Assembly: GCA_025127975.1 (NCBI GenBank)
Contig: JAHLYQ010000025.1
Span: forward strand, 62,001-126,000
Reading direction: 5' to 3'
From: Synechococcus sp. CS-1331
Lineage (GTDB): Bacteria > Cyanobacteriota > Cyanobacteriia > PCC-6307 > Cyanobiaceae
Length of the DNA stretch: 64,000 bases
Below, one piece after another: positions 30,687 to 38,601 of the stretch. The position numbers were made by a program, and so were the translations under genes. Numbering within the stretch: position 1 is the stretch's first letter; the number at the start of each line of letters is the position of its first letter. The notes beneath the pieces are model-generated. The model was not told the DNA's origin. It saw only the letters and a program-made list of their open reading frames with translations, and searched no databases.

Positions 30687-31283
30687 TCAGGCCGCAGCCA
30701 GGGGAGCCGTTTCAATCAATTCCGGTGCCAGGCGCATGCCGGCTTCGCCGACGGGGGCCTCGATCAGCCGGGCCTGGCGGATGCGGGAAATCAACCGGGT
30801 GGTGGTCACCCGGGTGGTGCCGATCAGTTCACCGATGCGCTCGTGGGTGAGGCGGAAGGGCAGATCGCACCAACTGCCACAACGGCGCCCCAAGCGGCGA
30901 ACCAGTAGCCCGAACAGGGCATGCAGGCGCTGCTCGGCGCTGCCCAGGTGGCGGATACGCAGAAGCTGCAGGGTCCATTCGTTCACGGCATCAAACCCTT
31001 CACCCTGACGGGGTTCGGCATCGCTGCGGAAGCTCAGGGCAGTGAGGGCCTCGACGCAGACGCCCTCACTGCAGAGGCGATCCGTACAGAGCTGGTCGCC
31101 GGCCTGCAGGAAGGCGAGGGTCATGCCCTCTGTCTCCTCACAGGGGCAGTAGACGCGGGCCACCCCATCGAGCACCTCGATGCAGCTGCCACTCGGCCGG
31201 CGAGCCGGATCCAGCAGCACGGTCTGACCTGCCGGCATGCGCACGGCGGCAACGGGATCGTCGGGAAGGAAGCGAAAACTCAT
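30687..31283 (-). CDS. Crp/Fnr-family transcription regulator
   Basis: A 198-residue protein with an N-terminal sensor barrel (VRMPAGQTVLLDPARR, VARVYCPCEETEGMTLAFLQAGDQL) and C-terminal winged helix (LTHERIGELIGTTRVTTTRLISRI). Five Cys (Cys-Pro-Cys and three in DRLCSEGVCVEA / GRRCGSWC) give a possible redox or metal sensor. A perfect inverted repeat TTGCGA-N5-TCGCAA sits 21 bases before its ATG and may be its own operator. It lies beside ferritin and iron uptake, so iron or redox control is plausible; this is inference. Confidence 0.82.
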   Translation of the reverse strand: MSFRFLPDDPVAAVRMPAGQTVLLDPARRPSGSCIEVLDGVARVYCPCEETEGMTLAFLQAGDQLCTDRLCSEGVCVEALTALSFRSDAEPRQGEGFDAVNEWTLQLLRIRHLGSAEQRLHALFGLLVRRLGRRCGSWCDLPFRLTHERIGELIGTTRVTTTRLISRIRQARLIEAPVGEAGMRLAPELIETAPLAAA

Positions 31284-31303
31284 GGCCGAGGGGAGGGGGC
31301 TTA

Positions 31304-31320
31304 TTGCGAATGACTCGCAA
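31304..31320. promoter_or_regulatory. inverted repeat TTGCGA-N5-TCGCAA before the Crp-like gene
   Basis: Perfect 6-bp arms 21 bases upstream of the regulator start at 31283, a location suited to autoregulation. Confidence 0.4.
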
Positions 31321-31344
31321 CCTAAACAAGCACCCGCCCCTTTT

Positions 31345-31363
31345 GCAAGCGATTCTCAATAAC
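31345..31363. promoter_or_regulatory. Fur-box-like sequence
   Basis: Read on the minus strand, GTTATTGAGAATCGCTTGC matches 12 of 19 positions of the classic Fur consensus, with the strong TTGAGAATC half. Placed in the divergent region between a Crp-like regulator and an exported protein. Confidence 0.3.
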
Positions 31364-31612
31364 AACTGTCAATTGCAACCAGGCTTGGTGCGGGCGCGGC
31401 GCCCCGGTTCGGCGGCACAAAAGCCCCAAAGATGGAGCCATAGCTGGCTAAAACCAGTCACTAATTGCGTTTTTTGCCAACTTTTGCTGCCAGGGCAACA
31501 TCATGTTGCAGCAGATCCATGCTTTGTGGCCCTACGCAACAGGCCGCTGCCAAATAGCTTCGCCCTGGTCAAGATATGGTTGTTTCCCACCAATGCTGGG
31601 GAGTACTAATTC

Positions 31613-32149
31613 ATGGTGAACCGCAAGATTCTGGCCAGCTGGCCCTGCCGCCGGATCGGCCTACTGGCCGCAGCTGCAGCCGCCTTAGCTGCAAACGGTT
31701 TAGCTGCAACCGCCATAGCTGCAGCTCCCGCCCTGGCCCAGTCGGGCACGCTGTACAAACTAGACACCAAGTGCAGCGTCAAGGGTGGGGCACCCCAGGC
31801 TTGCGTCATTGAGGCCGTCAACGAGGGCAGCGCCACCCTCTACCGCCACATCATCGGCAAAACCGTGGAGACGATCCGCGTCACCGACAGCCCCGTGCGG
31901 ATGAGTGCCTGGGTCGAGAGCACCAAAACCTGGAAAAACCTAGACAACGCAGCGGCGCTCTTTTCCACCAACACGATCTGCTTCAACGGTCGGGATCTCT
32001 GTGCCGTCAACCCCAACTACCTCAACAGCGTTCGGGAAGATCGTCCCGACGCCACCGCCGGCCGGGATCTGATCAAGGTGCAGTTTGGCGCCGACGGCCG
32101 GATCAACCTCACCTGCTACGACGACGGCTGCAAGGGGATCGGCCAATGA
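31613..32149 (+). CDS. exported protein of unknown function (cyanobacterial)
   Basis: A 178-residue protein with a long signal peptide (Arg-rich start, poly-Ala hydrophobic core, cleavage near PALAQS). The mature domain has four to six Cys (TKCSVKGGAPQACVIEA, NTICFNGRDLC, LTCYDDGCKG) that likely form disulfides, and a strand-rich pattern. It overlaps the next gene by four bases (ATGA). Not recognised as a known family. Confidence 0.7.
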   Translation: MVNRKILASWPCRRIGLLAAAAAALAANGLAATAIAAAPALAQSGTLYKLDTKCSVKGGAPQACVIEAVNEGSATLYRHIIGKTVETIRVTDSPVRMSAWVESTKTWKNLDNAAALFSTNTICFNGRDLCAVNPNYLNSVREDRPDATAGRDLIKVQFGADGRINLTCYDDGCKGIGQ

Positions 32150-33144
32150 GAAACTCCCTAAACGGCCCCCTGGCAGGATTCGGCCTGGTGTTGGCCGGTG
32201 CGATGACCGGTGTGATGACAGGTGTAATGGCCCTGCCCATGGGGGTAGCCCTGGCCTTTGAGCGCCCCTTGGCGGAGAACAGCACCGCCGCCCTGTTCGA
32301 CCAACTGGTGGCTCGCGGCGGCGGTGGCGCCGGCGGACGCGCTGGCGGAGGTGGTGGCGGACGCTTGGGTGGCGGCGGTGGTGGTGGCGGTGGCGGCCGA
32401 AAGGCCGGCGGCCACAGCGGCTTCAGCAACGGCGGCCCCGGACTTACCCGCGGCTCCACCAAGCCCGCAGGGGGCTGGAGCAAAAGGGCCCAAATGGGCG
32501 GGGGCCTTGCCGGGGGCGGCGGACCATCCCTCAATCGCACCGCAGCAGCGGCACGCCCCGCAGCGGGGTCTCGCCCCGGCGGCTCGATCGGCAGCGGTAA
32601 CCGCATGGCCACTCGGGACAAACCCGCAACCCGCGACCTGAACCGGGATGTGAACAGGAACGTGAACAGGGATGTCAATCGCAACGTAAACCGCGATATC
32701 AATCGGAACTGGAGCCGCAACGTCAACCGCGTCAACACCTATCCCGGCTGGGCCCGGCCCGGTTGGGGCGTGGCTCGGCCCTGGAACCACGGCTGGTATG
32801 GCGGCTGGAGCACCCCTCCCAGCTGGGGTTGGTGGGGCGCTAGGGCTGCAACCTGGGGAATTGCCAGCCTGACCACCGCAGCCATCATTAACGACGCAGT
32901 CAGCAACGCCATTGACGACCACAATGACTACATCGTTGTGGCCAACACGAACTACGAGTTGCTCTACGGAACGGTCCAACCGACGAGCAGCGATTCGGTC
33001 AGCTTCGTGATCAAGGTGGACGGCTCTGAGTACCAGCTCAATGCCAACTGCAACCGCGGCACCATCAATGGCCAGGACCCCAGCAGTGCCGCTGAAGCCG
33101 AGCTGCTCAATGCCGCTTGCCAGGTGGCCTACGGGTCGGCCTGA
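32146..33144 (+). CDS. exported Gly-rich and Asn-Arg-repeat protein
   Basis: A 332-residue protein with a hydrophobic leader, a poly-Gly region (about residues 56-90), an Asn-Arg-Asp/Asn-Val repeat region (about 166-197), a Trp/Pro-rich stretch (YPGWARPGWGVARPWNHGWYGG), then a compact C-terminal domain (SLTTAAIINDAVSNAI ... DSVSFVIKVDGSEYQLNANC). The YPGWxRPGW segment and the domain after it resemble cyanobacterial proteins of the DUF3300/glycine-zipper sort, but no firm assignment is possible. Co-translated with the upstream exported protein; terminated by a strong hairpin. Possibly a cell-surface or envelope component. Confidence 0.7.
   Translation: MRNSLNGPLAGFGLVLAGAMTGVMTGVMALPMGVALAFERPLAENSTAALFDQLVARGGGGAGGRAGGGGGGRLGGGGGGGGGGRKAGGHSGFSNGGPGLTRGSTKPAGGWSKRAQMGGGLAGGGGPSLNRTAAAARPAAGSRPGGSIGSGNRMATRDKPATRDLNRDVNRNVNRDVNRNVNRDINRNWSRNVNRVNTYPGWARPGWGVARPWNHGWYGGWSTPPSWGWWGARAATWGIASLTTAAIINDAVSNAIDDHNDYIVVANTNYELLYGTVQPTSSDSVSFVIKVDGSEYQLNANCNRGTINGQDPSSAAEAELLNAACQVAYGSA
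32641..32736 (+). repeat. 12-bp degenerate repeat encoding N-R-(D/N)-(V/I)
   Basis: Eight consecutive 12-base units encode NRDV/NRNV-type tetrapeptides; the codons differ between units, so the peptide pattern has been kept by selection rather than by recent slippage. Confidence 0.8.
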
Positions 33145-33181
33145 GGTTGCCACGCCGGGCGCAAGGCCCTGATGCTCCAGG

Positions 33182-33209
33182 GCCCGCGGCAAACTCCGCG
33201 GGCTTTTTT
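33182..33209 (+). terminator. strong Rho-independent terminator
   Basis: Perfect 8-bp stem GCCCGCGG (33182-33189) and CCGCGGGC (33196-33203), 6-base loop, followed by six T. Closes the two-gene unit 31613-33144. Confidence 0.9.
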
Positions 33210-33286
33210 GTAGGTCAAAATCCAGCCAATCATCGCCGCAGAAACTCTTGAGCCGCTTCCTAGTTCGCCCAAGCCACCGACTATCA

Positions 33287-34120
33287 ATGCAAGCCAAGTT
33301 ATTGCGCTTTTCGCAAAGTTCTGCGTTATCTGCAGCTGCCTGCCTCTGCATCGCAGCTACCCCTGCCAAGGCCGAGCCCTGGCGCAGCAGTGTCGAGCTC
33401 TATGGGCCAGTGCCCCTGAGGCTCGACACCACAACCACGGTTGTAACCCAAAACAACCGCAGCGTGACCACCGAGGCCGTGCTGAACCTGGGCCAGGTTC
33501 TCGACAATCTCCAGTGGATCACGGCTGTGCGAGGCAGTGTGGAAAAGGGTCGCTGGGGTGTGCTCACCGACCTGAGCTACACCAAGCTCGGCCAGGAGGA
33601 TGGGGCCACCACCCCCAACGGCTTGCTCACCGGCCGGGCGAATGTGAATGTCAGCCAGGGCATCTACGACCTGGCACTGCGCTATCGCTTTGGGGAGCCA
33701 GAGGCGGCGGTGGGCACACCCGGACAATTCAGCCTGATCCCCTACGCCGGCATTCGCGTCATTGATGCCCAAATGGATGTCGCTGCCCAGGTTGATCTGG
33801 GCAACATTCTCAGCGTTCAACGACAGGGCAACTTCGGCCGCACCTGGGCCCAACCCCTGCTGGGCACCCAGGCCAGCCTGTTTCTCTCACCGCGGCTGCG
33901 GGCCTTTGCCCGCGCTGATATCGGTGGCTTCGGGCTGGGCGGCGCCAAAGATCTCTCCGGCAATGCCCAGATCGGCCTGGGCTACGCGGTGGGCAACAGC
34001 ACCGATCTGAACATTTCCTGGCGCTATTTCGGGCTTGATTACAATAATGGCAGCAATCCAGACAGTGGCTTCAGCAGCTACCAGAATGGCTTGGAAATTG
34101 GTTTGAAATTCTTCTTCTGA
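33287..34120 (+). CDS. outer-membrane beta-barrel protein, unknown function
   Basis: From ATG 33287, 277 residues: signal peptide (Ser/Ala-rich, cleavage near PAKAEPW), then alternating amphipathic strands (WGVLTDLSYTKLG, GIYDLALRYRFGE, FSLIPYAGIRVID, LRAFARADIGGFGLGG, LNISWRYFGLDYNNG) ending LEIGLKFFF. The terminal Phe and strand order fit an 8- to 10-strand barrel similar to OmpA/OmpW-type cyanobacterial proteins. A TTG at 33248 would add 13 residues. No operon partner. Confidence 0.75.
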   Translation: MQAKLLRFSQSSALSAAACLCIAATPAKAEPWRSSVELYGPVPLRLDTTTTVVTQNNRSVTTEAVLNLGQVLDNLQWITAVRGSVEKGRWGVLTDLSYTKLGQEDGATTPNGLLTGRANVNVSQGIYDLALRYRFGEPEAAVGTPGQFSLIPYAGIRVIDAQMDVAAQVDLGNILSVQRQGNFGRTWAQPLLGTQASLFLSPRLRAFARADIGGFGLGGAKDLSGNAQIGLGYAVGNSTDLNISWRYFGLDYNNGSNPDSGFSSYQNGLEIGLKFFF

Positions 34121-34142
34121 TCCCCATGGCCCTAGAGCAACA

Positions 34143-35114
34143 TCAACTCTGAGTGATATCCAAACTCTGAGTGATATCCAAGCCAGGCGGCCTGACGATG
34201 CAGCGGAAGCCCATGTGGCTGGTGCTGGTGTCGATCCCCTGGGCCATACGGGCCGCAGGCCGGTAGCGACGGCAATAGCTGGGGGAACAGAGAAAGGAGC
34301 CGCCTTTCACCACCTTGCGCGGCGCAGCGCCGTGCTGGGAGCCGGGGTCGATGCTTGCCTGCTTGCGGGCGCTCTGGGCCTCGGCGCAGCACCCGGCCGG
34401 CCCTGGCTGATGGGGGCCGTACCAGCTGTCGGTCCATTCCCAAACGTTGCCGATCATGTCCACCAGGCCGTAGCCGTTGGCGGGGAACGCGCCTACCGGC
34501 GAGGTGAGCTCCCAGCCATCCAGGCAGCTGTTGTGATGGGGGAAGTCACCCTGAAAGGTGTTGGCCACAGGCACTCCGCCGGGATGGAGTTCGTCGCCCC
34601 AGGCAAATTCGCAACCCTCCCGGCCGCCCCAGGCGGCCCGCTCCCACTCCTCCTCCGTGGGCAGTTGCTTACCGATCCAGCTGGCGTAGGCCGCTGCATC
34701 GGCGTGGGCCACATGCACCACCGGGTGCTGGCCGCGGCCCTTGATTGAGCTGCCGGGGCCCTCGGGATGGCGCCAGCTGGCCCCGGGCACGTACTGCCAC
34801 CAGCTGTAGTGGTTGGCCTGCCCTACGGGTTCGGCCGGTGGCAGGAACACGATCGAGGCCGGTTGCAGCTGGGCCGGATCTGCATCGGGGTAGAGGGCCG
34901 AATCAGCGAAGCTCTCAGCCAGGGTTCGGTAGCTGGTGGCCTTCACAAACTTCAGGAACTGGGCATTGGTGACCGGGGCCCGATCGATCCAGAACCCAGC
35001 CAGCTCCACCCCGTGGGCCGGCGCTTCCTCCGGATAGTGCTGGTCAGAGCCCATCCAAAAAGAGCCCCCCGGAATCCACACCATGCCGGATGCCGGGGGC
35101 CGCTTCGAGGCCAT
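34143..35114 (-). CDS. formylglycine-generating enzyme (sulfatase-modifying factor 1 family)
   Basis: Converts the active-site Cys of sulfatases to formylglycine, using oxygen. The 323 residues show the FGE-sulfatase fold markers MVWIPGGSFWMGSD, PVTNAQFLKFV, WKQLPTEEEWERAAWGG-like IGKQLPTEEEWERAA, YGLVDMIGNVWEWTDSWY, and the C-terminal GGSFLCSPSYCRRYRPAAR, which holds both catalytic Cys as in true FGE. The target sulfatase lies directly upstream, 3 bases apart. An 18-bp tandem duplication at the very end adds a second LDITQS to the C-terminus. Confidence 0.92.
   Translation of the reverse strand: MASKRPPASGMVWIPGGSFWMGSDQHYPEEAPAHGVELAGFWIDRAPVTNAQFLKFVKATSYRTLAESFADSALYPDADPAQLQPASIVFLPPAEPVGQANHYSWWQYVPGASWRHPEGPGSSIKGRGQHPVVHVAHADAAAYASWIGKQLPTEEEWERAAWGGREGCEFAWGDELHPGGVPVANTFQGDFPHHNSCLDGWELTSPVGAFPANGYGLVDMIGNVWEWTDSWYGPHQPGPAGCCAEAQSARKQASIDPGSQHGAAPRKVVKGGSFLCSPSYCRRYRPAARMAQGIDTSTSHMGFRCIVRPPGLDITQSLDITQS
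34145..34180. repeat. 18-bp tandem duplication at the FGE stop
   Basis: Two identical copies of AACTCTGAGTGATATCCA (34145-34162 and 34163-34180) encode LDITQS twice in frame on the minus strand; the outer copy reaches into the stop codon. Confidence 0.9.
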
Positions 35115-35117
35115 GGA

Positions 35118-36629
35118 TCAGGCAGCGCCGCTGGCAGCCTGTTCGAGTTTTTCCATCACCCGCTCCAGGGAGAAGCTGGCCGCCTTCTGGCGGGGTGGGA
35201 ACTCCACAAAGGTTTTGAGGAACTCGCCCACATAGGTCTGGGCCGGAACCAGGAGGAAGATGTGATCAAACATCCAATCCCAGTAGGTGTTGGAGGTGAT
35301 GTCGGCCCGCTCGTAGGGATCGGTGAGCAGGTTGAAGATCTTGGGCACCCGCAGCTCCACGAAGGGCTCGGCCCAGATCTGGCAAGTTCCCTGCTCGCGC
35401 TGCTCCTTGAACACAAACTTCCAGTTGTCGTAGCGCAGACCCACCAGGTCGCCGTCGTCGGAAAAATAGAAGAACTCCTTGCGGGGGCTCTTGTCCGCCT
35501 TGCCCGTCCAGTAGTCGAGCATGTTGTAGCCATCCAGATGGATGCGGAACGTTTTGTTCCCCACCTGGTATCCCGTGAGTAGTTTCTGATTGATCTCCGG
35601 GTCGCCGGCAGCTGCCAATAGCGTCGGCAACCAGTCGAGGTGGCTGCAGATGCCGGTGATGTTGGTGCCGGCTGGAATCTTGCCGGGCCAGCGCACCAGG
35701 GCCGGCACCCGATAAGCCCCCTCCCAGTTGGTGTTCTTTTCGCTGCGGAAGGGCGTCATGCCGGCATCGGGCCAGCTGTTCATGTGGGGGCCGTTGTCGG
35801 TGCCGTACATCACGATCGTGTCGTCGGTGACGCCGAGCTCATCGAGCAGGTCGAGCATTTCGCCGATGCATTCGTCGTGATAGATCATCACGTCGTGATA
35901 TTCCGACTGCCAGCGGCCGCTGCGGCCCACATCCTGGGCACGCGCGTAGGTGCGGAAGTGCATGTGGGTGGTGTTGAACCACACGAAGAAGGGCTCCCCA
36001 GACGCCACCGCATCCCGGATGAAGCGCTTGGCTTCGGCCATAAATTCATCATCGGCGGTTTCCATCCGCTTGCGGGTGAGCGCTCCGGTGCTCTCAATCC
36101 GCTGGCTGCCATCGCCATTGGCCCAGCAGTGCAGCACGCCGCGGGGGGCGAAGCGCTTGCGGAAATTAGGAAACTCAGGATCATCCTCCTTGGGGTAATC
36201 GCGCAGTTCCGGCTCTTCCTCGGCATTGAGGTGGTAGAGGTTGCCGAAGAACTCATCAAAGCCGTGCATCGTCGGCAGATGCTCGTCGCGATCGCCGAAG
36301 TGGTTCTTGCCGAACTGGCCAGTGCGATAACCCTGGGGCTTGAGCAGCTCGGCGATGGTGGGATCTTCGTCCTTGAAGCCCTGCTCGGCGCCCGGCAGGC
36401 CCACCTTGGAGAGGCCGGTGCGGAAGACGCTCTGCCCGCTGATGAAGGCGGCGCGACCGGCGGTGCAGCTCTGCTCGGCGTAGTAGTGGACAAACTTGGC
36501 GCCTTCCTTGGCCACCCGGTCGATATTGGGGGTCTGGTACCCCATCAGCCCGTGGCTGTAGCAACTCAGATTGCTCTGGCCGATGTCATCGCCCCAGAGG
36601 ATGAGGATGTTGGGCTTTCCGTTCGGCAT
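35118..36629 (-). CDS. type I sulfatase (arylsulfatase family)
   Basis: A 503-residue alkaline-phosphatase-superfamily hydrolase from ATG 36629. N-terminal metal site NILILWGDDIGQSN; the formylglycine motif is SCTAGRAAF (C-x-A-x-R, a variant of C-x-P-x-R), matched by an FGE in the same operon. Further metal/substrate residues: GKNHFGD, THMHFRTYA, MYGTDNGPHMNSW, FRSEKNTNWEGAYRVP. No signal peptide is visible, so it appears cytosolic. Sulfate ester substrate unknown; similar enzymes of marine bacteria act on aryl or choline sulfates. Confidence 0.92.
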   Translation of the reverse strand: MPNGKPNILILWGDDIGQSNLSCYSHGLMGYQTPNIDRVAKEGAKFVHYYAEQSCTAGRAAFISGQSVFRTGLSKVGLPGAEQGFKDEDPTIAELLKPQGYRTGQFGKNHFGDRDEHLPTMHGFDEFFGNLYHLNAEEEPELRDYPKEDDPEFPNFRKRFAPRGVLHCWANGDGSQRIESTGALTRKRMETADDEFMAEAKRFIRDAVASGEPFFVWFNTTHMHFRTYARAQDVGRSGRWQSEYHDVMIYHDECIGEMLDLLDELGVTDDTIVMYGTDNGPHMNSWPDAGMTPFRSEKNTNWEGAYRVPALVRWPGKIPAGTNITGICSHLDWLPTLLAAAGDPEINQKLLTGYQVGNKTFRIHLDGYNMLDYWTGKADKSPRKEFFYFSDDGDLVGLRYDNWKFVFKEQREQGTCQIWAEPFVELRVPKIFNLLTDPYERADITSNTYWDWMFDHIFLLVPAQTYVGEFLKTFVEFPPRQKAASFSLERVMEKLEQAASGAA

Positions 36630-36749
36630 GGGTGGGAAGGGGGCAACTGCACCTGCTTTCAGGATGGGTAGGGGGGGCTCCCCAGGGCGGGGAATCAATG
36701 CACTTCTTCACATGCACTTGGCGTCCTAGCCCTATATTCCTCAAGGATA

Positions 36750-36778
36750 TTTGCGCAAAAATAAAAAATCAGCGCAAA
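36750..36778. promoter_or_regulatory. inverted repeat TTTGCGC-N15-GCGCAAA before the sulfatase
   Basis: Perfect 7-bp arms with an A-rich 15-base spacer, 121 bases upstream of the sulfatase start in the only AT-rich stretch nearby. Could be an operator of the sulfatase-FGE unit. Confidence 0.35.
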
Positions 36779-36813
36779 GTGCAAACCAGGCCTGCAAGTA
36801 AGAGCCCCGCAAG

Positions 36814-37674
36814 TCAGGCCCGCAAGCTGGCCTGCCAGCGCAGGAAAGGAATGGATAAAAGAATTGTTATGATCAAATATATTATAATTCCCAGCTTCAC
36901 TGCCGGCAGCTCGGGGGCATGGATTGAAGCCAGCAAAAGGGCCAGGCCGGGATTGCGCATCGAGGTAACCAGGGCGAGGGTGACCCCCAGGCAGGGATCT
37001 CGGTTTGTCAGGCCATAGCCCAAAGCCAGGCTGATCAACACCAAAGCCGCCATCACCGGCAGGGCAATCAGATTGGCGCCTACATAGGTAACCAAAAGCG
37101 GGGCCGTTTTCCAAAGCACCACCAACACGAGCAGTAGCAGCAACCCATTAGCAACGCGATCGAGGGGGTTCTCCAGTCGGCTTGCCCACCTAGGCGCGAA
37201 GCTCCTAAATAACAAGCCCAACAACAGGGGCAGCAGCTGAACCAGGGCCACCTGCGCGGCTACGTGGTGCGACTGAACCTGCCAACCCTCGACTCCAAAG
37301 ATGCGGGTGAAGCCGCTCGCCAGCAGGGGAATGGTGATGATCGCCGCCAGGGCTGCGGCCACCTGGAGCAGGGCGGCCAGGATGCGATCGCCCCCCTGCT
37401 TGCCTGCCTTTCGCATCAGCAGGGGGGCACTGGGGCAAACAGCCATCAGAGCGATAGAAAATCGAGCCGGCTGGGAGAGGGCCATGGTTGGTGGCAACAA
37501 CAGCAGCAAAGCTGCTGCAACTGGCACGAGCAGGCAGGTGCCGACTAGGCCCCGCAGCAGCAGACCCCGGTGCTGCTGCCAGCGACTTAAGCCATCGAGG
37601 GGCAGCCCCACCCCCAGGGCAAACATGATCGCGAACAGGGTTGCAGAAACCAGCAGGGGCGGGGATTGAGCCAT
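36814..37674 (-). CDS. BASS-family (bile acid:sodium symporter-like) transporter
   Basis: A 286-residue membrane protein with about nine to ten helices: LLVSATLFAIMFALGVGLPL, PVAAALLLLLPPTMAL, CPSAPLLMRKAGKQGGD at the first crossover region, and TLALVTSMRNPGLALLLASIHAPE, which is the family-typical second crossover (E/N-x-(A/G)-(N/Q)-P-G-LAL). The family moves organic anions, and in cyanobacteria bicarbonate (SbtA is unrelated) or pyruvate. The substrate cannot be told. The start lies in a divergent-free region; the gene is upstream of the sulfatase on the same strand, 184 bases apart. Confidence 0.8.
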   Translation of the reverse strand: MAQSPPLLVSATLFAIMFALGVGLPLDGLSRWQQHRGLLLRGLVGTCLLVPVAAALLLLLPPTMALSQPARFSIALMAVCPSAPLLMRKAGKQGGDRILAALLQVAAALAAIITIPLLASGFTRIFGVEGWQVQSHHVAAQVALVQLLPLLLGLLFRSFAPRWASRLENPLDRVANGLLLLLVLVVLWKTAPLLVTYVGANLIALPVMAALVLISLALGYGLTNRDPCLGVTLALVTSMRNPGLALLLASIHAPELPAVKLGIIIYLIITILLSIPFLRWQASLRA

Positions 37675-37700
37675 CGGAGCAAGGCGCTTAACAGCAGATC

Positions 37701-37719
37701 AAAAAAGAGCCAGGTGGCT
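37701..37719 (-). terminator. weak hairpin with T-run after the DUF1622-DUF202 unit
   Basis: On the minus strand AGCC-ACCT-GGCT is followed one base later by six T, just past the DUF202 stop. The stem is short. Confidence 0.4.
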
Positions 37720-37724
37720 GGGGC

Positions 37725-38105
37725 CTAGCTGCCGGCGCGGGCAGCAATAAGCCCCAGTGCCAGCACCCCGATCAAAGTGAGCATCACAGCTGTGGCAGCA
37801 GCTATCTGGGGCTTGTCTCGGTAGATGTAGTCGTCTTGTTGTAGACGGCGCAACTCGAGGCGGTATTGCACCGTGGCTCCCGCCATGGCGAGAATCCCCG
37901 TGATTGTGAAAGCCGCAGCCACCAACTGCACCCCCCACTCCACCTGGGCACCTTGGCCGCCGCCGCTGCGATCAATTGCTTCGACGATCTTGTCTAAGCC
38001 GAAGCCGAAACTGATCAACGACAGACAGGTGCGGATCCAGGCCATCAGGGTGCGCTCGGCCGCATCCCGGTTGCGTTGCTTGGCCAGTTCGTTGGTGAGG
38101 TTCAT
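37725..38105 (-). CDS. DUF202-family membrane protein
   Basis: A 126-residue protein with the DUF202 start RNRDAAERTLMAWIRTCLSLISFGFGLDKI, two further helices (QLVAAAFTITGILAMAGATVQY, IAAATAVMLTLIGVLALGLIAAR). The family (YidH-like) is widespread, of unknown function. Overlaps DUF1622 by four bases (ATGA), so they form one unit. Confidence 0.88.
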   Translation of the reverse strand: MNLTNELAKQRNRDAAERTLMAWIRTCLSLISFGFGLDKIVEAIDRSGGGQGAQVEWGVQLVAAAFTITGILAMAGATVQYRLELRRLQQDDYIYRDKPQIAAATAVMLTLIGVLALGLIAARAGS

Positions 38106-38497
38106 GGGCGCCCCTCCGGGCTCAGGGATCGATGGGATGCTTCAGCCTCCAAATCACGGGCCAAGAACACATTGAGCAAGGTGCGGATCACGGCCACCAC
38201 GCCCAATTGCACCAAATGGGCACCGGTGGGGGAAGTGGAGGTGGCGACGATGTCGGCCCCGAGCTGAAACTCCAGGGCCATCGCCAACCAGCTGCCGAAG
38301 GTGAGCCTCACCGCCTGAAAAGCACTGGGGCCGCGCCGCCGGGCACGCCAGCCCTGCCCTGCTTGGCGCAGGGTGATCAACAAACCGAGCACCACCGTGG
38401 CGAGCGAGAAGGCCTCAAGCACGCTGCGCAGGGCCATGGCCAGGGTGGCCAGGCCCTGATCAAAAACAAACAAAAAACTTGGCTCGGAGCTAGGCAT
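38102..38497 (-). CDS. DUF1622-family membrane protein
   Basis: A 131-residue protein from ATG 38497 with three helices: ALRSVLEAFSLATVVLGLLITL, VRLTFGSWLAMALEFQLGADIVATS, and LVQLGVVAVIRTLLNVFLARDLE. The pattern F-G-x-x-L-x-x-x-L-E-F-x-L-x-x-D-I and R-x-x-L-N-x-x-L is the DUF1622 signature. Function unknown; the pairing with DUF202 suggests a small membrane complex (inference). ATG 38536 would add 13 residues. Confidence 0.85.
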   Translation of the reverse strand: MPSSEPSFLFVFDQGLATLAMALRSVLEAFSLATVVLGLLITLRQAGQGWRARRRGPSAFQAVRLTFGSWLAMALEFQLGADIVATSTSPTGAHLVQLGVVAVIRTLLNVFLARDLEAEASHRSLSPEGRP

Positions 38498-38601
38498 CGA
38501 GGTCAGCTGGCAAGCATGGGTGCATTCGCTTTCCAAAAGCTAAGGAGCACTGCCGATGCCGGCAGCTGCGCTGACGCTTTTGCGAAATCCTGCGCGAGCC
38601 C

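Larger units (their letters stand above)
31284..31612. other. 329-base intergenic region
   Basis: Divergent promoter region, locally less GC-rich than its flanks. It holds the two candidate operators described separately and a T-run at about 31469 without an adjacent strong stem. No convincing small gene was seen. Confidence 0.5.

Noticed and set aside
31304..31609. A 101-codon plus-strand frame in the intergenic region
   Set aside because: No ribosome-binding site, no domain, and it covers the probable promoter and operators.
32641..32736. CRISPR-like regular repeats
   Set aside because: They are 12-base in-frame codon repeats without spacers; no cas genes in the window.
32158..33369. A 403-codon minus-strand frame
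   Set aside because: Opposite the Gly-rich exported protein; its Ala/Val/Pro repeats are the reverse complement of the Gly and Asn-Arg repeats.
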